Source of the DNA: Terribacillus saccharophilus
GTDB taxonomy: Bacteria > Bacillota > Bacilli > Bacillales > Amphibacillaceae
Assembly: GCA_900110015.1 (NCBI GenBank)
Contig: FOCD01000001.1
Location: 930,001 to 994,000 of the forward strand
Length of the DNA: 64,000 bases
Direction: 5' to 3'
In this document: in pieces, positions 25,963 through 34,168 of the stretch
How the letters are laid out: every line of letters starts with the position of its first letter
Numbering within the stretch: the stretch's first letter is position 1
Position numbers and translations under genes: made by a program
The notes under the pieces: generated by a model
The model's database searches: none
What the model was told of the DNA's origin: nothing
What the model saw: the letters and a program-made list of their open reading frames with translations, nothing else

Positions 25963-26985
25963 TTATTTTGCAGGCATTTCTTCTAAGTATTTTTTCGCAT
26001 CATCAAAGGTATTGACTGGTACAACTCTCATATCTGTATCGATATCTTCTGCTGTTTGTTTCGCAACCTGATAATTTGAATCCTCAGCACCTTGTTCATT
26101 TGGAGCAAAGAAGACGTCGCAGCCTTCTTTATCCGCAGCTACAACCTTCTTGTCGATTCCGCCAATACGGCCGACGTTTCCTTCATAATCTACTTCACCG
26201 GTTCCGCAAATCTGAAGACCCTTCGTCATATCTTCCTTTTCCAGCTGATCATAAATTTCCAAGCTGAACATAAGTCCCGCACTTGGTCCGCCGATTTGTC
26301 CGCTTGAGAAGGTCACTTCAGGATCTTCTGTGACATCACGATCGGTTACGAGCGTAATCCCAATACCAGGTATTTGGGTATCCGGCAGTGCTTGGAGCTT
26401 TAATTTCTTCTCCAGCTGTTTGTCATCTCGTTCAATTTTCAAGGTAATGGTATCACCCACACGTTTGGACGTGACATAACTAGTCAGATCTGTTGCTTCT
26501 TTCACTTGCTGGTTGTCTACAGCCGTGATGTGGTCACCTTGCTTGAGCTGGCCATCAGCTGGCAAATCATTAACGACAGACACAACATATACGCCTTTGT
26601 AATCGATTTGCAGTTCTGCACCCGCTGCCTCATAGGCAACGACGGTAGAAGCTTCTTGAGAGCTCTCCATCTGCATCAGCTGTGCTTGTGTGTATTCTTC
26701 CTCGGAAACACCCTCCGGTATAACATCTTCAAGTTTTTCGATTTGATGATATGGCAGTATTTTAGCCATCACATATTGGAATGGCGTTGCTTGCCCGCCC
26801 CGTACGGTGACAAGGTGCATATCACCTTCGCTCTTCTCGCTGCCATCTACAGAGACAATTGGATCAAGCGCATCTGCTGCACCCGGCTTGTATACATAAT
26901 ATGGCATTCTGTAAATTCCGGAAAAACAGAAGACGATGATCAGCAGCAGAATAACGAACAAGATATAACGTGTATTCTGTTTCAT
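25963..26985 (-). CDS. ylbL: SepM/YlbL-type PDZ and Lon-domain membrane protease
   Basis: Membrane-anchored extracellular serine protease. The 340-residue protein has an N-terminal anchor (about residues 7-25), a PDZ domain around residues 125-205 (VVSVVNDLPADGQLKQGDHI) and a C-terminal Lon-type protease domain with the catalytic serine in IGGPSAGLMFSLEIYDQL and the lysine in GGIDKKVVAADKEG, giving the Ser-Lys dyad. Relatives process peptides or, in B. subtilis, help degrade the division inhibitor YneA. The start ATG at 26985 is divergent from ylbJ. Confidence 0.92.
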   Translation of the reverse strand: MKQNTRYILFVILLLIIVFCFSGIYRMPYYVYKPGAADALDPIVSVDGSEKSEGDMHLVTVRGGQATPFQYVMAKILPYHQIEKLEDVIPEGVSEEEYTQAQLMQMESSQEASTVVAYEAAGAELQIDYKGVYVVSVVNDLPADGQLKQGDHITAVDNQQVKEATDLTSYVTSKRVGDTITLKIERDDKQLEKKLKLQALPDTQIPGIGITLVTDRDVTEDPEVTFSSGQIGGPSAGLMFSLEIYDQLEKEDMTKGLQICGTGEVDYEGNVGRIGGIDKKVVAADKEGCDVFFAPNEQGAEDSNYQVAKQTAEDIDTDMRVVPVNTFDDAKKYLEEMPAK

Positions 26986-27036
26986 CTACAAGTTCCCCTT
27001 CTGTGCCCGCTTTCTCTACTTATTCAGAAGAAGAAG

Positions 27037-27065
27037 CATATTTCCCAATTGAGCACGCGTATAGT
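27037..27065 (+). promoter_or_regulatory. Possible sigma-E-like promoter of ylbJ
   Basis: CATATT (27037-27042), 15 nt and CGTATAGT (27058-27065) roughly fit the sigma-E pattern (ATATT, then CATACAnT). B. subtilis ylbJ is a sigma-E gene, which supports the reading, but the -10 has two mismatches. Confidence 0.35.
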
Positions 27066-27150
27066 TAAGATAGCCTGTACAAACTGGCTGAATTTAGTTT
27101 ACTACTTCGAATTCAAGAAGTACAGCTGTCACAAATCGGAGGGATTTTTT

Positions 27151-28344
27151 GTGCAAAAAATGAAGTCAATTCTGCTGGCTGGAGCTGCATTGCTGCTGGC
27201 GGTCAGCTTGATTATGTATCCGGACCCATCATTGCAGGCCAGTATACGTGGATTGAATATGTGGTGGGAAGTCGTTTTTCCATCCCTCCTGCCTTTCTTT
27301 ATCACTGCAGAACTGCTGATTGCGTTTGGAATGGTTCGTTTTATAGGAGTATTCTGCGAGCCGATCATGCGGCCTTTATTCAATGTTCCCGGCGTCGGCA
27401 GTTTTGTGCTCGCTATGGGAATGGCCAGCGGATATCCATCAGGCGCCAAACTGACAAGCCGGCTTCGCCAAGAAAAACAGCTGACAAAGATTGAAGCTGA
27501 ACGTCTCGTATCTTTCACAAATGCGAGCAACCCTCTATTTATTGTTGGTGTAATTGCCGTAAGCTTTTTCGGGGAAGCCGAGCTTGGCATGCTGTTAGCA
27601 GCAGCACATTATGGAGGGAATATACTTGTAGGTATCTGCATGCGTTTCTACGGTCGATCCGAACCCCGCTCGTCTTACGTTAGGGAAAAAGGGCTGATAA
27701 AACGCGCCTTTCGGGAATTGCATGAAACACGTATGGCTGATAAAAGACCATTCGGAAAGATTTTTGGAGATGCCGTCGTAAATTCTATTCAAACATTACT
27801 TATGATTGGCGGATTCATTATCATGTTTTCCGTTTTTAATAAGCTATTATTCATTTTAGGCATCACGGATTTCCTGGCATATGGTTTAAAGCTGCTGACT
27901 AGTATTTTTGGTATTCCAGCTGAATTAGTTGTCCCCATGTTCTCCGGATTATTCGAAATAACAATGGGTGGCCAAATGATTGCTCAAGCATCAGGATCAA
28001 ACTTTTTCTTCCCTATCATTATCGTCAGCTTCATTCTTGCATTCAATGGTTTTTCCGTCCAAGCCCAAGTTGCAAGTATTCTCGCTGAAACAGACATCCG
28101 ATTTGCTCCGTATTTTTTTGCCCGCCTGCTTCATGGGTTCATTGCTGCTGGATTAGCAGCAATTCTTTATGGACCACTTTATGCCAGACATCAGGAAACA
28201 AGTATTTTGACCTTCTTACAAGAAAAAACAGCTCCTGATACTACCATGGAGCTGCTTCGTTTTCTTTCGTCTCTCGGCCCTGCATTCACGCTCTTCATGC
28301 TCGCAGTCGGAACACTGATTCTGCTGAGACGCCGATTAAATTAA
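27151..28344 (+). CDS. ylbJ: Sporulation integral membrane protein YlbJ
   Basis: Nucleoside-recognition-domain membrane protein needed for heat-resistant spores in B. subtilis; its transported substrate is not established. The 397-residue protein has about eight hydrophobic segments, with GLNMWWEVVFPSLLPFF, GMASGYPSGAKLTSRLR and SFTNASNPLFIVGVIAV typical of the family. The start is GTG at 27151, 7 nt after GGAGGG; an ATG at 27160 is 16 nt away. The reading frame stays open back to 26506, but that part covers the ylbL promoter side and is not coding. It converges on coaD with overlapping stops. Confidence 0.93.
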   Translation: MQKMKSILLAGAALLLAVSLIMYPDPSLQASIRGLNMWWEVVFPSLLPFFITAELLIAFGMVRFIGVFCEPIMRPLFNVPGVGSFVLAMGMASGYPSGAKLTSRLRQEKQLTKIEAERLVSFTNASNPLFIVGVIAVSFFGEAELGMLLAAAHYGGNILVGICMRFYGRSEPRSSYVREKGLIKRAFRELHETRMADKRPFGKIFGDAVVNSIQTLLMIGGFIIMFSVFNKLLFILGITDFLAYGLKLLTSIFGIPAELVVPMFSGLFEITMGGQMIAQASGSNFFFPIIIVSFILAFNGFSVQAQVASILAETDIRFAPYFFARLLHGFIAAGLAAILYGPLYARHQETSILTFLQEKTAPDTTMELLRFLSSLGPAFTLFMLAVGTLILLRRRLN

Positions 28345-28814
28345 AATTTTTGCTTGATGGCTTCTTGTACAGGAGGCGGCACAAGCTTACTGATGTCAGC
28401 TCCAAAGCTTGCTGCTTCCTTCACGATGCTGGAGCTCAAGAAACTATAAGCAGAATCTGCTGTAATGAAGATAGTCTCTAATCCTGGCTCTAGATGCCTA
28501 TTAATACCGCTGATCTGCATCTCATTTTCAAAATCACTCACAGCCCGCAGACCACGGACAAGCACTTTCGCATCATGTTTTCTGGCAAAATCGACGGTTA
28601 GACCTTCCGCTTTAACAACTGATACGTTTGAGATATGTCTTACCGACTGCCGCAAAAGCTCCATTCGCTCTTCTTCGTTGAACAGTGGTTTTTTCTTGCT
28701 GTTCACTGCCACAGCCACAATTACTTTATCAAATATTGCTGCAGCTCTCTGGATAATGTCTACATGACCATTTGTGACTGGATCGAATGAACCGGGATAC
28801 ATAGCAATCGTCAT
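28341..28814 (-). CDS. coaD: Phosphopantetheine adenylyltransferase
   Basis: Fourth step of coenzyme A synthesis, forming dephospho-CoA from 4'-phosphopantetheine and ATP. The 157-residue protein shows MYPGSFDPVTNGHVDI with the TxGH nucleotidyltransferase motif, VRGLRAVSDFENEMQ, and the C-terminal AYSFLSSSIVKEAASFG (consensus S-S-x-x-R/K). The start ATG at 28814 overlaps the rsmD stop as TGATG and is 7 nt from GGGAGG; a GTG at 28817 is less well placed. Its stop overlaps the convergent ylbJ stop by 4 bp, so no terminator separates them. Confidence 0.97.
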   Translation of the reverse strand: MTIAMYPGSFDPVTNGHVDIIQRAAAIFDKVIVAVAVNSKKKPLFNEEERMELLRQSVRHISNVSVVKAEGLTVDFARKHDAKVLVRGLRAVSDFENEMQISGINRHLEPGLETIFITADSAYSFLSSSIVKEAASFGADISKLVPPPVQEAIKQKF

Positions 28815-29380
28815 CACTCATCCTCCCGAGCAGCTTGATAAATGGTAATAGCGGTAGTATTTCCATACACGTCTTGTTTTACAGCTTGCAATCCAGCGAT
28901 GAACTCCGGCAGTTCCTTCTTCGCATCGTGCTCACAAACGATTCGTCCATCCGCTCCCAAAATACCTGCTTCACTGATTTGCTCCAGAAGACCTTCGTAT
29001 GACATCTTATGATACGGCGGATCCAGAAAAATAAGATCAAACTGTTTCTCCCTTTTTACGACAGCTTTCAGTGCACGAAGCGCATCATTTCGATATACTT
29101 CAGAATTGTCCGTCAGCCTCAAGGTTGTCAGGTTCTGTTTGATTGTCTCGACAGCCTTCCCTTGCTTATCTACAAAGATACAATGTGTCATTCCTCTACT
29201 CAAAGCTTCAATCCCAAGTCCGCCGCTTCCCGCGAACAGATCCAGACACTCTCCACCATCAAAAAAAGGTCCTAGCACCGAGAACAAGCTCTCTTTCACT
29301 TTATCCGTTGTCGGTCTTGTCAATTGGTTAGGGACAGCCTTTAACGCCCTGCCTTTATGTTCTCCAGCAATCACTCGCAT
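28814..29380 (-). CDS. rsmD: 16S rRNA (guanine966-N2)-methyltransferase
   Basis: SAM-dependent methyltransferase of the small ribosomal subunit. The 188-residue protein has MRVIAGEHKGRALKAV, RPTTDKVKESLFSVL, the SAM motif CLDLFAGSGGLGIEALSRG and the catalytic DPPYH. The start ATG at 29380 is 9 nt after AAGGAG; an in-frame ATG 18 bases upstream contains the SD and is rejected. It is coupled to coaD by overlap. The same pair occurs in B. subtilis as ylbH-coaD. Confidence 0.96.
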   Translation of the reverse strand: MRVIAGEHKGRALKAVPNQLTRPTTDKVKESLFSVLGPFFDGGECLDLFAGSGGLGIEALSRGMTHCIFVDKQGKAVETIKQNLTTLRLTDNSEVYRNDALRALKAVVKREKQFDLIFLDPPYHKMSYEGLLEQISEAGILGADGRIVCEHDAKKELPEFIAGLQAVKQDVYGNTTAITIYQAAREDE

Positions 29381-29539
29381 TGCATTCCACTCCTTCAAAA
29401 AAACGATGTATATTCCCGCCTAAGCCGGTCCATACTGTACTATTGAAGCGGCTATCACGCTAATAGCTGCTTCATGAACACGGAGAAGACTTACGTTTCC
29501 CCATAAGCTCTTCCTCCGGTTTCTCCTCTCCCTTTGCCT

Positions 29540-29597
29540 GTTTGTTTTCATTGGAAACAAAAGGCGCCTGCAGGGCTCTTCCCTGCAGGCTTTTTTT
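29540..29597. terminator. Tandem hairpins downstream of ylbG
   Basis: GCCTGCAGGG and CCCTGCAGGC form a perfect 10-bp stem (29566-29590). T7 lies on the plus-strand side and only GCCTTTTGTTT on the minus side. A weaker hairpin TTTGTTT/AAACAAA follows at 29542-29562. It should end the ylbG transcript, although the better T-run faces the other way. Confidence 0.75.
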
Positions 29598-29871
29598 ATA
29601 TACCAATCTTATAATCGTATTCTTTCGCTTTATCCTGTTTCGCATTCTCGAAATCGGTACGGATGAAGGGACGGTAAGATAACGCCGTCTTAGAGACGAA
29701 TGGCAGTCTATTCAATGCTGCTTCCCTCTCTTCTGCTTCCTCCAGGTTCACGTATATCATCGCATATTTAAGCTTTTTGGATACAAAAACAAGATGTCCA
29801 TGCCGCTTCAGCTGCTTGATATTCTTCATATGCTGGAACCATACGACGATTCCTTGCCGTTTTGTCAACAT
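29596..29871 (-). CDS. ylbG: DUF2129 family protein YlbG
   Basis: Cytoplasmic protein of 91 residues, family DUF2129 (UPF0298), function unknown. The start ATG at 29871 (MLTKRQGIVVWFQH) follows GAGG by about 10 nt and gives the family length of about 90. Recognisable features are GIVVWFQHMKNIKQLKRHG and SKKLKYAMIYVNLE. The extension to 29937 runs through the upstream terminator and is not coding. It lies between ricF and rsmD as in B. subtilis. Confidence 0.88.
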   Translation of the reverse strand: MLTKRQGIVVWFQHMKNIKQLKRHGHLVFVSKKLKYAMIYVNLEEAEEREAALNRLPFVSKTALSYRPFIRTDFENAKQDKAKEYDYKIGI

Positions 29872-29937
29872 AAATGATGTTCCTCGCTTTACAGCTTTTT
29901 TCTTAGTGTAGCAAAGCCTGCCCCCTTGGAGCAACAC

Positions 29938-29966
29938 AAAAAAACCGGCAAGCCGAAGCTTACCGG
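29938..29966 (-). terminator. Terminator of the ylbDEF group
   Basis: CCGGTAAGC-TTCG-GCTTGCCGG, a 9-bp stem with a UUCG tetraloop, is followed by TTTTTTT on the minus strand directly after the ricF stop. Confidence 0.93.
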
Positions 29967-29973
29967 AATATTG

Positions 29974-30411
29974 TCAGGAAGCACACCCGCAGGCGCCGCC
30001 GCTTCCACAGCCGCAGCCAGAGTCTTTCATGGCCGCACCTGACCGCGGAGCTTTGACATTCTTGCTCACAGTCATGGCAAGTTTGGCACTTATATCATCA
30101 AGCAGTTTTTGCAGATTTCGTTCTGCTATTTTAAATGCCGCAACGTTGGCATCCATATCCATCTCACGCTTCTTGCTGCGGATTTCCTTCATGATGAAGC
30201 TGTAATCAGGGTGGTATCTGCCGAATCGCTGCACTTCTTCATACTGTTCCTTTATAGCCGTGAATGCGTCGATTTTCGCTTTCGTTTCGCTATTCTGGTA
30301 GAGTGCGGATTGCGCGGAGTTATATGCCGCCATCACTTCCGAATCACGGATCATCACACCCAAATGCTCGGACTTCTCCAGAAGCTCAACGAATTCCATA
30401 GTTGCAAACAT
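29974..30411 (-). CDS. ricF: RicF (YlbF), subunit of the RicAFT RNA-maturation complex
   Basis: Helical protein that with RicA (YmcA) and RicT (YaaT) binds iron-sulfur clusters and directs RNase Y to specific mRNAs; in B. subtilis it affects sporulation, competence and biofilms. The 145-residue protein starts MFATMEFVELLEK after GGAGGTGG. It has the amphipathic helices of the YlbF/YmcA fold and ends in CGCGSGGACGC, the cysteine-rich tail that supplies cluster ligands. The partners ricA and ricT are not in the window. Confidence 0.92.
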   Translation of the reverse strand: MFATMEFVELLEKSEHLGVMIRDSEVMAAYNSAQSALYQNSETKAKIDAFTAIKEQYEEVQRFGRYHPDYSFIMKEIRSKKREMDMDANVAAFKIAERNLQKLLDDISAKLAMTVSKNVKAPRSGAAMKDSGCGCGSGGACGCAS

Positions 30412-30461
30412 GTAACCACCTCCCCTATTATCATACCAAATAATAGGGAAATGAAAAGTGT

Positions 30462-30695
30462 TTAATCCCGCATTGCTCTTGCCATTTGAATCAGCATGTT
30501 CACCATGCTCAGCTGATCCCCAAACTGTCCGATACGCTGCGGCACCGTTTTACCGTAAAAATAGTTCGCTTGCTTTTCCAAATCAGTGAATGTGCTCGGG
30601 TCACGCGCAAGTGTGCGGTACCATACCGGGTGAAGTCTGACAAAACGGAGCAGTTCTTCCCGGTGCTGCAGCCTTTGATAGATTTCCTGCCGCAT
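30462..30695 (-). CDS. ylbE: YlbE-like protein
   Basis: Small protein of 77 residues, YlbE-like family of unknown function. It has LHPVWYRTLARDPSTF and ANYFYGKTVPQRI, which recur in Bacillaceae homologues. ATG at 30695 is 7 nt after AAAGGAGG; a GTG at 30698 is closer than optimal. It sits between ylbD and ricF with short gaps. Helical and without membrane segments or cysteines. Confidence 0.85.
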   Translation of the reverse strand: MRQEIYQRLQHREELLRFVRLHPVWYRTLARDPSTFTDLEKQANYFYGKTVPQRIGQFGDQLSMVNMLIQMARAMRD

Positions 30696-30709
30696 CACCC
30701 TACCTCCTT

Positions 30710-31141
30710 TTAGTCCTTATGAAAGAATGTTGGTGTCTTCTTCTTTGAAGGAAACTGTTGTTTCACACCTTGATATTGTCCGATCAATTGCTTGATATTT
30801 TCAAGCGCTCCATTCAAATGATGGATATGGCCCTGTAGTTTTTGTAAATCTAACTGATTTGCCATCCCCATTACCTTGTTGAACATTTCTTTTCCTGTCT
30901 CTTCTGATTCCTTTTCAGTTTGCTCAGCCTCTGCTTCTGCCGTTGTTTCTCTTTCTGCATTTGCATTCTGTCCATTTTTATATGCTTGCCAGCTCGGATC
31001 CTCTTCACCCAGTAGCACCCACTTTTCATAGTATGGCTGCCACCCTGTTTGATTCTGCCTAACTTCTTGAATCAGCTTAGGATGCTGCTGAACGAATTGT
31101 CTGAATTCCTGAATAGAAGGATGCAAATTCGTATCTGACAT
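30710..31141 (-). CDS. ylbD: YlbD-family (spore-coat-like) protein
   Basis: Protein of 143 residues with the YlbD coat domain: LHPSIQEFRQFVQQHPKLIQEVR and WQPYYEKWVLLGEEDPSW. A glutamate-rich stretch follows, then a coiled-coil region (LDLQKLQGHIHHLNGALENI). The family name implies a link to the spore coat, but direct evidence is thin. The start ATG at 31141 is 9 nt from AGGAG; the ATG at 31150 is only 4 nt away. It is followed by ylbE after 14 bp. Confidence 0.85.
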   Translation of the reverse strand: MSDTNLHPSIQEFRQFVQQHPKLIQEVRQNQTGWQPYYEKWVLLGEEDPSWQAYKNGQNANAERETTAEAEAEQTEKESEETGKEMFNKVMGMANQLDLQKLQGHIHHLNGALENIKQLIGQYQGVKQQFPSKKKTPTFFHKD

Positions 31142-31208
31142 TACATTCATCTCCTAACCAGATAAATACCCTCTCTGACCAATGTATGAAAGACTCAGAC
31201 AAATGACA

Positions 31209-31242
31209 CAAAAAAATGGGGTTCCTCAGCGGAAACCCCATT
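31209..31242 (-). terminator. Terminator of ylbC
   Basis: AATGGGGTTTCC and GGAACCCCATT form a stem followed by TTTTTTT on the minus strand. It overlaps the ylbC stop codon and lies before ylbD. Confidence 0.9.
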
Positions 31243-32266
31243 ATTGTAAAAGAAAATTCTGCGTATAGTAGTAACGATACACGCCTACACCTAGCTCTTC
31301 ATAGGATGCGTCAAGCAGCGTCTTACGATGTCCTTCACTATTCAGCCAGCCAATCATTGCTGCAGGAGCATCTGTATAGCCAGCGGCGATGTTTTCTCCT
31401 GCACTTTGGAATTTGACCCGACCGTCCGCCAGCCGATCTCCAAGTTCCTCACCACTTGGTGTCACATGAGAGAAATACTGCTGCTTCTGCATATCTTCAC
31501 TATGGCCAAGCGCAACAGCGGCTACCTGATCGTTCCATTTTAGCGGCGGCACATCAAAATGTGAACGCATAACATTCGTTATATCAATTATTTGCTGTTC
31601 CATTCCTTCCTGCACCTGCTGCCATTCTTCATCCGAAACTTTAGGCTGTTCAGGAAGCTGACCAGTATACGTTACGTCGTAAGGACGCTCCATTACGAGC
31701 TGTTCATCAGTCAGCACTCGTACTGCGGTTAGTTCGTCCTCAAATGTATCGAAATAGAACTGAGCGAACAAACCATCTCCAATCTGGGCAAGCGGCTGTA
31801 TCTGCTGATCCTTATCCTTCAGCTTGAATGTATATCGGTTGCTATCATATCGGAATGAAACTTCTTCTTGAAGCGGATAATCCTGTTCTACTTCTTCCCG
31901 GCTCTCACCAAGCTTCGCTTTTGCAAGCGATGCTTCACCAACGGCAAAGGCTGTGACAACACGCCCATCTTTTACACCATACTGAGCATAAGCATCACCT
32001 TTATCATATATATACCACTCATAACCATAAGAAGACTGATCAATTCTATTCGGCTCACCTTGATCCTCTTCTAATGTTTCAGGCGCTTGATTGATCCAAC
32101 GTTCTATATCACCATTCGGCTTCTGTTCAGCTTCCGCCTTTGGTGTTTGCTCTGTATCTCCTGACTTTGTATCCTGGGCAGGAGCCAGATAATCATCCTT
32201 GTTCCAAAAGAACAGCACGCCTGCTCCCACTACGAGTAACAATAATACGATTCGTAAACTCTTCAT
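31241..32266 (-). CDS. ylbC: CAP-domain (SCP-like) extracellular protein YlbC
   Basis: Predicted membrane-anchored or secreted protein of 341 residues. It has an N-terminal hydrophobic segment (about residues 4-21), a CAP-associated N-terminal domain (PNRIDQSSYGYEWYIYD) and a C-terminal CAP domain (residues about 215-341) with HSEDMQKQQYFSHVTPSGE, AGENIAAGY and WLNSEGHRKTLLD. Relatives occur on spore or cell surfaces; the activity is unknown. The start ATG at 32266 follows GGGGG by 8 nt; the upstream extension of 55 residues is not coding. An AT-rich TATAAT at about 32300 may be its -10. Confidence 0.9.
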   Translation of the reverse strand: MKSLRIVLLLLVVGAGVLFFWNKDDYLAPAQDTKSGDTEQTPKAEAEQKPNGDIERWINQAPETLEEDQGEPNRIDQSSYGYEWYIYDKGDAYAQYGVKDGRVVTAFAVGEASLAKAKLGESREEVEQDYPLQEEVSFRYDSNRYTFKLKDKDQQIQPLAQIGDGLFAQFYFDTFEDELTAVRVLTDEQLVMERPYDVTYTGQLPEQPKVSDEEWQQVQEGMEQQIIDITNVMRSHFDVPPLKWNDQVAAVALGHSEDMQKQQYFSHVTPSGEELGDRLADGRVKFQSAGENIAAGYTDAPAAMIGWLNSEGHRKTLLDASYEELGVGVYRYYYTQNFLLQ

Positions 32267-32346
32267 GCATCCTGCCCCCTTTCCATAAGTTGCACCTATT
32301 ATAATACAAAATCCAATTTGGAGATAGTCGACTCCTTCGACAAGCT

Positions 32347-32868
32347 TCACATACCATCTGCGGGAAGCAGCTGTCCATACGTCCGGAACTGAATCAAGCC
32401 TCCTACTGGACCAAGCTTTTTGAAGCCGCACCTTGTCAAGACTTCCTGCTTTTCTTCCTCCTCTGGCTTACAAAATGCATGAATTGTTTCGATGCCATGC
32501 TTTAGCAGCCAATCGCAAATGCTGATTATTGCTTCATCTTCGTATTTTTTCCCCTGCATCTCTTCGCGAATATCAAAAAACAATTCAGCTTGAGCAGCAT
32601 CTTGAGAAGGTTGTTTTATAAAAATGTCCCCAACCATATCCTTTTGATATTTTGTATGTAAAATCCATGGTCCAAAACCGAAGCTTGTCTGTCCAGTTTC
32701 GAATTCTTCCAGGTAAAGAGGTAGCTCAGCCTTCAAGGCATTTGTCGGCCAATCTGTCACATACGAAATTTCCTGTTCATAAAAGAAGGTGACAGGAAAT
32801 CGAACAAGCTGCTTTCCCATCTCCATTGTTATAGATTTCATAGTTAAACGCGGTGTTTCCATATCCAT
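32347..32868 (-). CDS. GNAT family acetyltransferase
   Basis: Protein of 173 residues that begins ETPRLTMKSITMEMGKQL, in the style of RimJ/RimL-type acetyltransferases. It contains MVGDIFIKQPSQDAAQAELFFDI, EDEAIISICDWLLKHGIETI and LTRCGFKKLGPVG, the strand and helix pattern of the GNAT C-terminal half. The start ATG at 32868 follows GAGGG by 7 nt. It stands where B. subtilis has ctaCDEFG-ylbA-ylbB, between ctaB and ylbC. The substrate cannot be predicted. Confidence 0.75.
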   Translation of the reverse strand: MDMETPRLTMKSITMEMGKQLVRFPVTFFYEQEISYVTDWPTNALKAELPLYLEEFETGQTSFGFGPWILHTKYQKDMVGDIFIKQPSQDAAQAELFFDIREEMQGKKYEDEAIISICDWLLKHGIETIHAFCKPEEEEKQEVLTRCGFKKLGPVGGLIQFRTYGQLLPADGM

Positions 32869-32934
32869 TTACTTTCCCTCTCTCCGATGCACATTTATGG
32901 TTCTTATTCCCGCTACTTCCTACAACATAAACAC

Positions 32935-32967
32935 AAAAAAGACACCTCCATAGTGGAGGTGTCTTTA
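32935..32967 (-). terminator. Terminator of ctaB
   Basis: GACACCTCCA and TGGAGGTGTC form a perfect 10-bp stem with a 3-nt loop, followed by TTTTTT on the minus strand. It directly follows the ctaB stop, so ctaB is monocistronic here. Confidence 0.93.
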
Positions 32968-32968
32968 A

Positions 32969-33904
32969 TTAGAAGATCGCAGGAGTTGTGAAGATCACAA
33001 GTGCGATAAAGAAAATCATCAAGTAATTCAGGCTATAGACGAACATCCATGTTGCCCACTTAAGATCATTTTTCATAAAGAATCCAGCGATACCGATTGC
33101 AAGCCAGCCAACGTTCAATACACTGGCGATGACAACAAATACAGTTCCCAGAGAAGTTAGGTAAAATGGAAGCGGAAGCAAACATGCTGTATAAACAACA
33201 ATCTGGCGCTTCGTAATTCCAAAGCCGTATACAGAAGGCAGCATCGGGATATTAGCAGCTTTGTAATCATCTGCTTTTTTCATAGCTAAAGCCAAGAAAT
33301 GCGGTGTCTGCCAGATAAACATAATAGCGAAAACGATCCATGCCTCTGTGCTTAAACCGCCATCGATAGCAGCGTAACCGATTAGCGGAGGAACCGCTCC
33401 GGAGAAGCTTCCGATTGCTGTATTGATTGTATAACGACGTTTAGACCACATCGTATAAAGTACAACATAAGCAAACCAGCCGAAAATACCAATCGCTGCA
33501 GCTTGCCAAGTTGTCAGGAATAAAAATCCTGCGCCAAGGACTGTGAATCCAATTCCCATCGTAAGTACAACAGAAAGCGGAATCGTACCTGTTACCGTTG
33601 GACGTTTCTTCGTTCGTTTCATCACATGGTCAATATCACGATCATAATAGTTATTGATCACACATCCACCAGCAATGACTAATCCGCTTCCGAGCATCAT
33701 GTAGATGAATGTCGGGATATGATCAACGAATTGTTGGTTCGTCATATAAAGTGCGAGCCAGAAACCGCCGAAAGCAGTCAACAGATTTGAATTTATAATA
33801 CCAGTTTTTATAAGCGCCTTAAAGTCTGTCCACAGACTAGTAGTAGAATCGGCCTGTTCAGCACCGTTCAATACTTGTGAAGAAGTTGTTTCGATCTTTT
33901 CCAC
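32969..33904 (-). CDS. ctaB: Protoheme IX farnesyltransferase (heme O synthase)
   Basis: Membrane prenyltransferase that converts heme B to heme O. The 311-residue UbiA-family protein has about nine membrane segments and the motifs NNYYDRDIDHVMKRTKKRP (Asp-rich) and KKADDYKAANIPMLPSVYG. GTG at 33904, 9 nt after AAAGGA, is the best start; a TTG at 33931 has no SD. It is divergent from ctaA, as in B. subtilis, but is followed by a terminator and not by cytochrome oxidase genes. Confidence 0.95.
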   Translation of the reverse strand: MEKIETTSSQVLNGAEQADSTTSLWTDFKALIKTGIINSNLLTAFGGFWLALYMTNQQFVDHIPTFIYMMLGSGLVIAGGCVINNYYDRDIDHVMKRTKKRPTVTGTIPLSVVLTMGIGFTVLGAGFLFLTTWQAAAIGIFGWFAYVVLYTMWSKRRYTINTAIGSFSGAVPPLIGYAAIDGGLSTEAWIVFAIMFIWQTPHFLALAMKKADDYKAANIPMLPSVYGFGITKRQIVVYTACLLPLPFYLTSLGTVFVVIASVLNVGWLAIGIAGFFMKNDLKWATWMFVYSLNYLMIFFIALVIFTTPAIF

Positions 33905-34071
33905 ACCAGCACATCCTTTCTGCTTGGTCAAACATAATTCTTGTATTCTATCACACTTTTAACATTGTAACACGTCCAGCTCCGTCAAACGAAACGGTTT
34001 TTGACAATTTGCTGAACTAATATCTTATCTTCTCAATCTATTCTTTAAAAGGCAAAGCACAGGTCATAAAA

Positions 34072-34100
34072 TTGACAATAAATTTCCCCTTCTTTAAATT
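34072..34100 (+). promoter_or_regulatory. Sigma-A promoter of ctaA
   Basis: TTGACA (34072-34077), a 17-nt spacer and TAAATT (34095-34100) lie 69 bp before the ctaA GTG. The -35 is perfect and the -10 matches four of six bases. Confidence 0.8.
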
Positions 34101-34168
34101 GATTTCGTGTTACGATAGGCTTAATGTTTTTATCCTAGCTATAAGTTTGTATATAAGAGGTGTTATAC

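Noticed and set aside
26506-27150. Open frame extending ylbJ by about 215 codons upstream
   Set aside because: It covers the antisense of ylbL and the shared promoter region, and a good SD with GTG stands at 27151. The extension is chance openness.
29472-29504. 10-codon minus-strand frame with GGAGG 8 nt upstream, between ylbG and rsmD
   Set aside because: Very short, no terminator or regulated gene pattern to support a leader peptide; the SD-like sequence may be chance.
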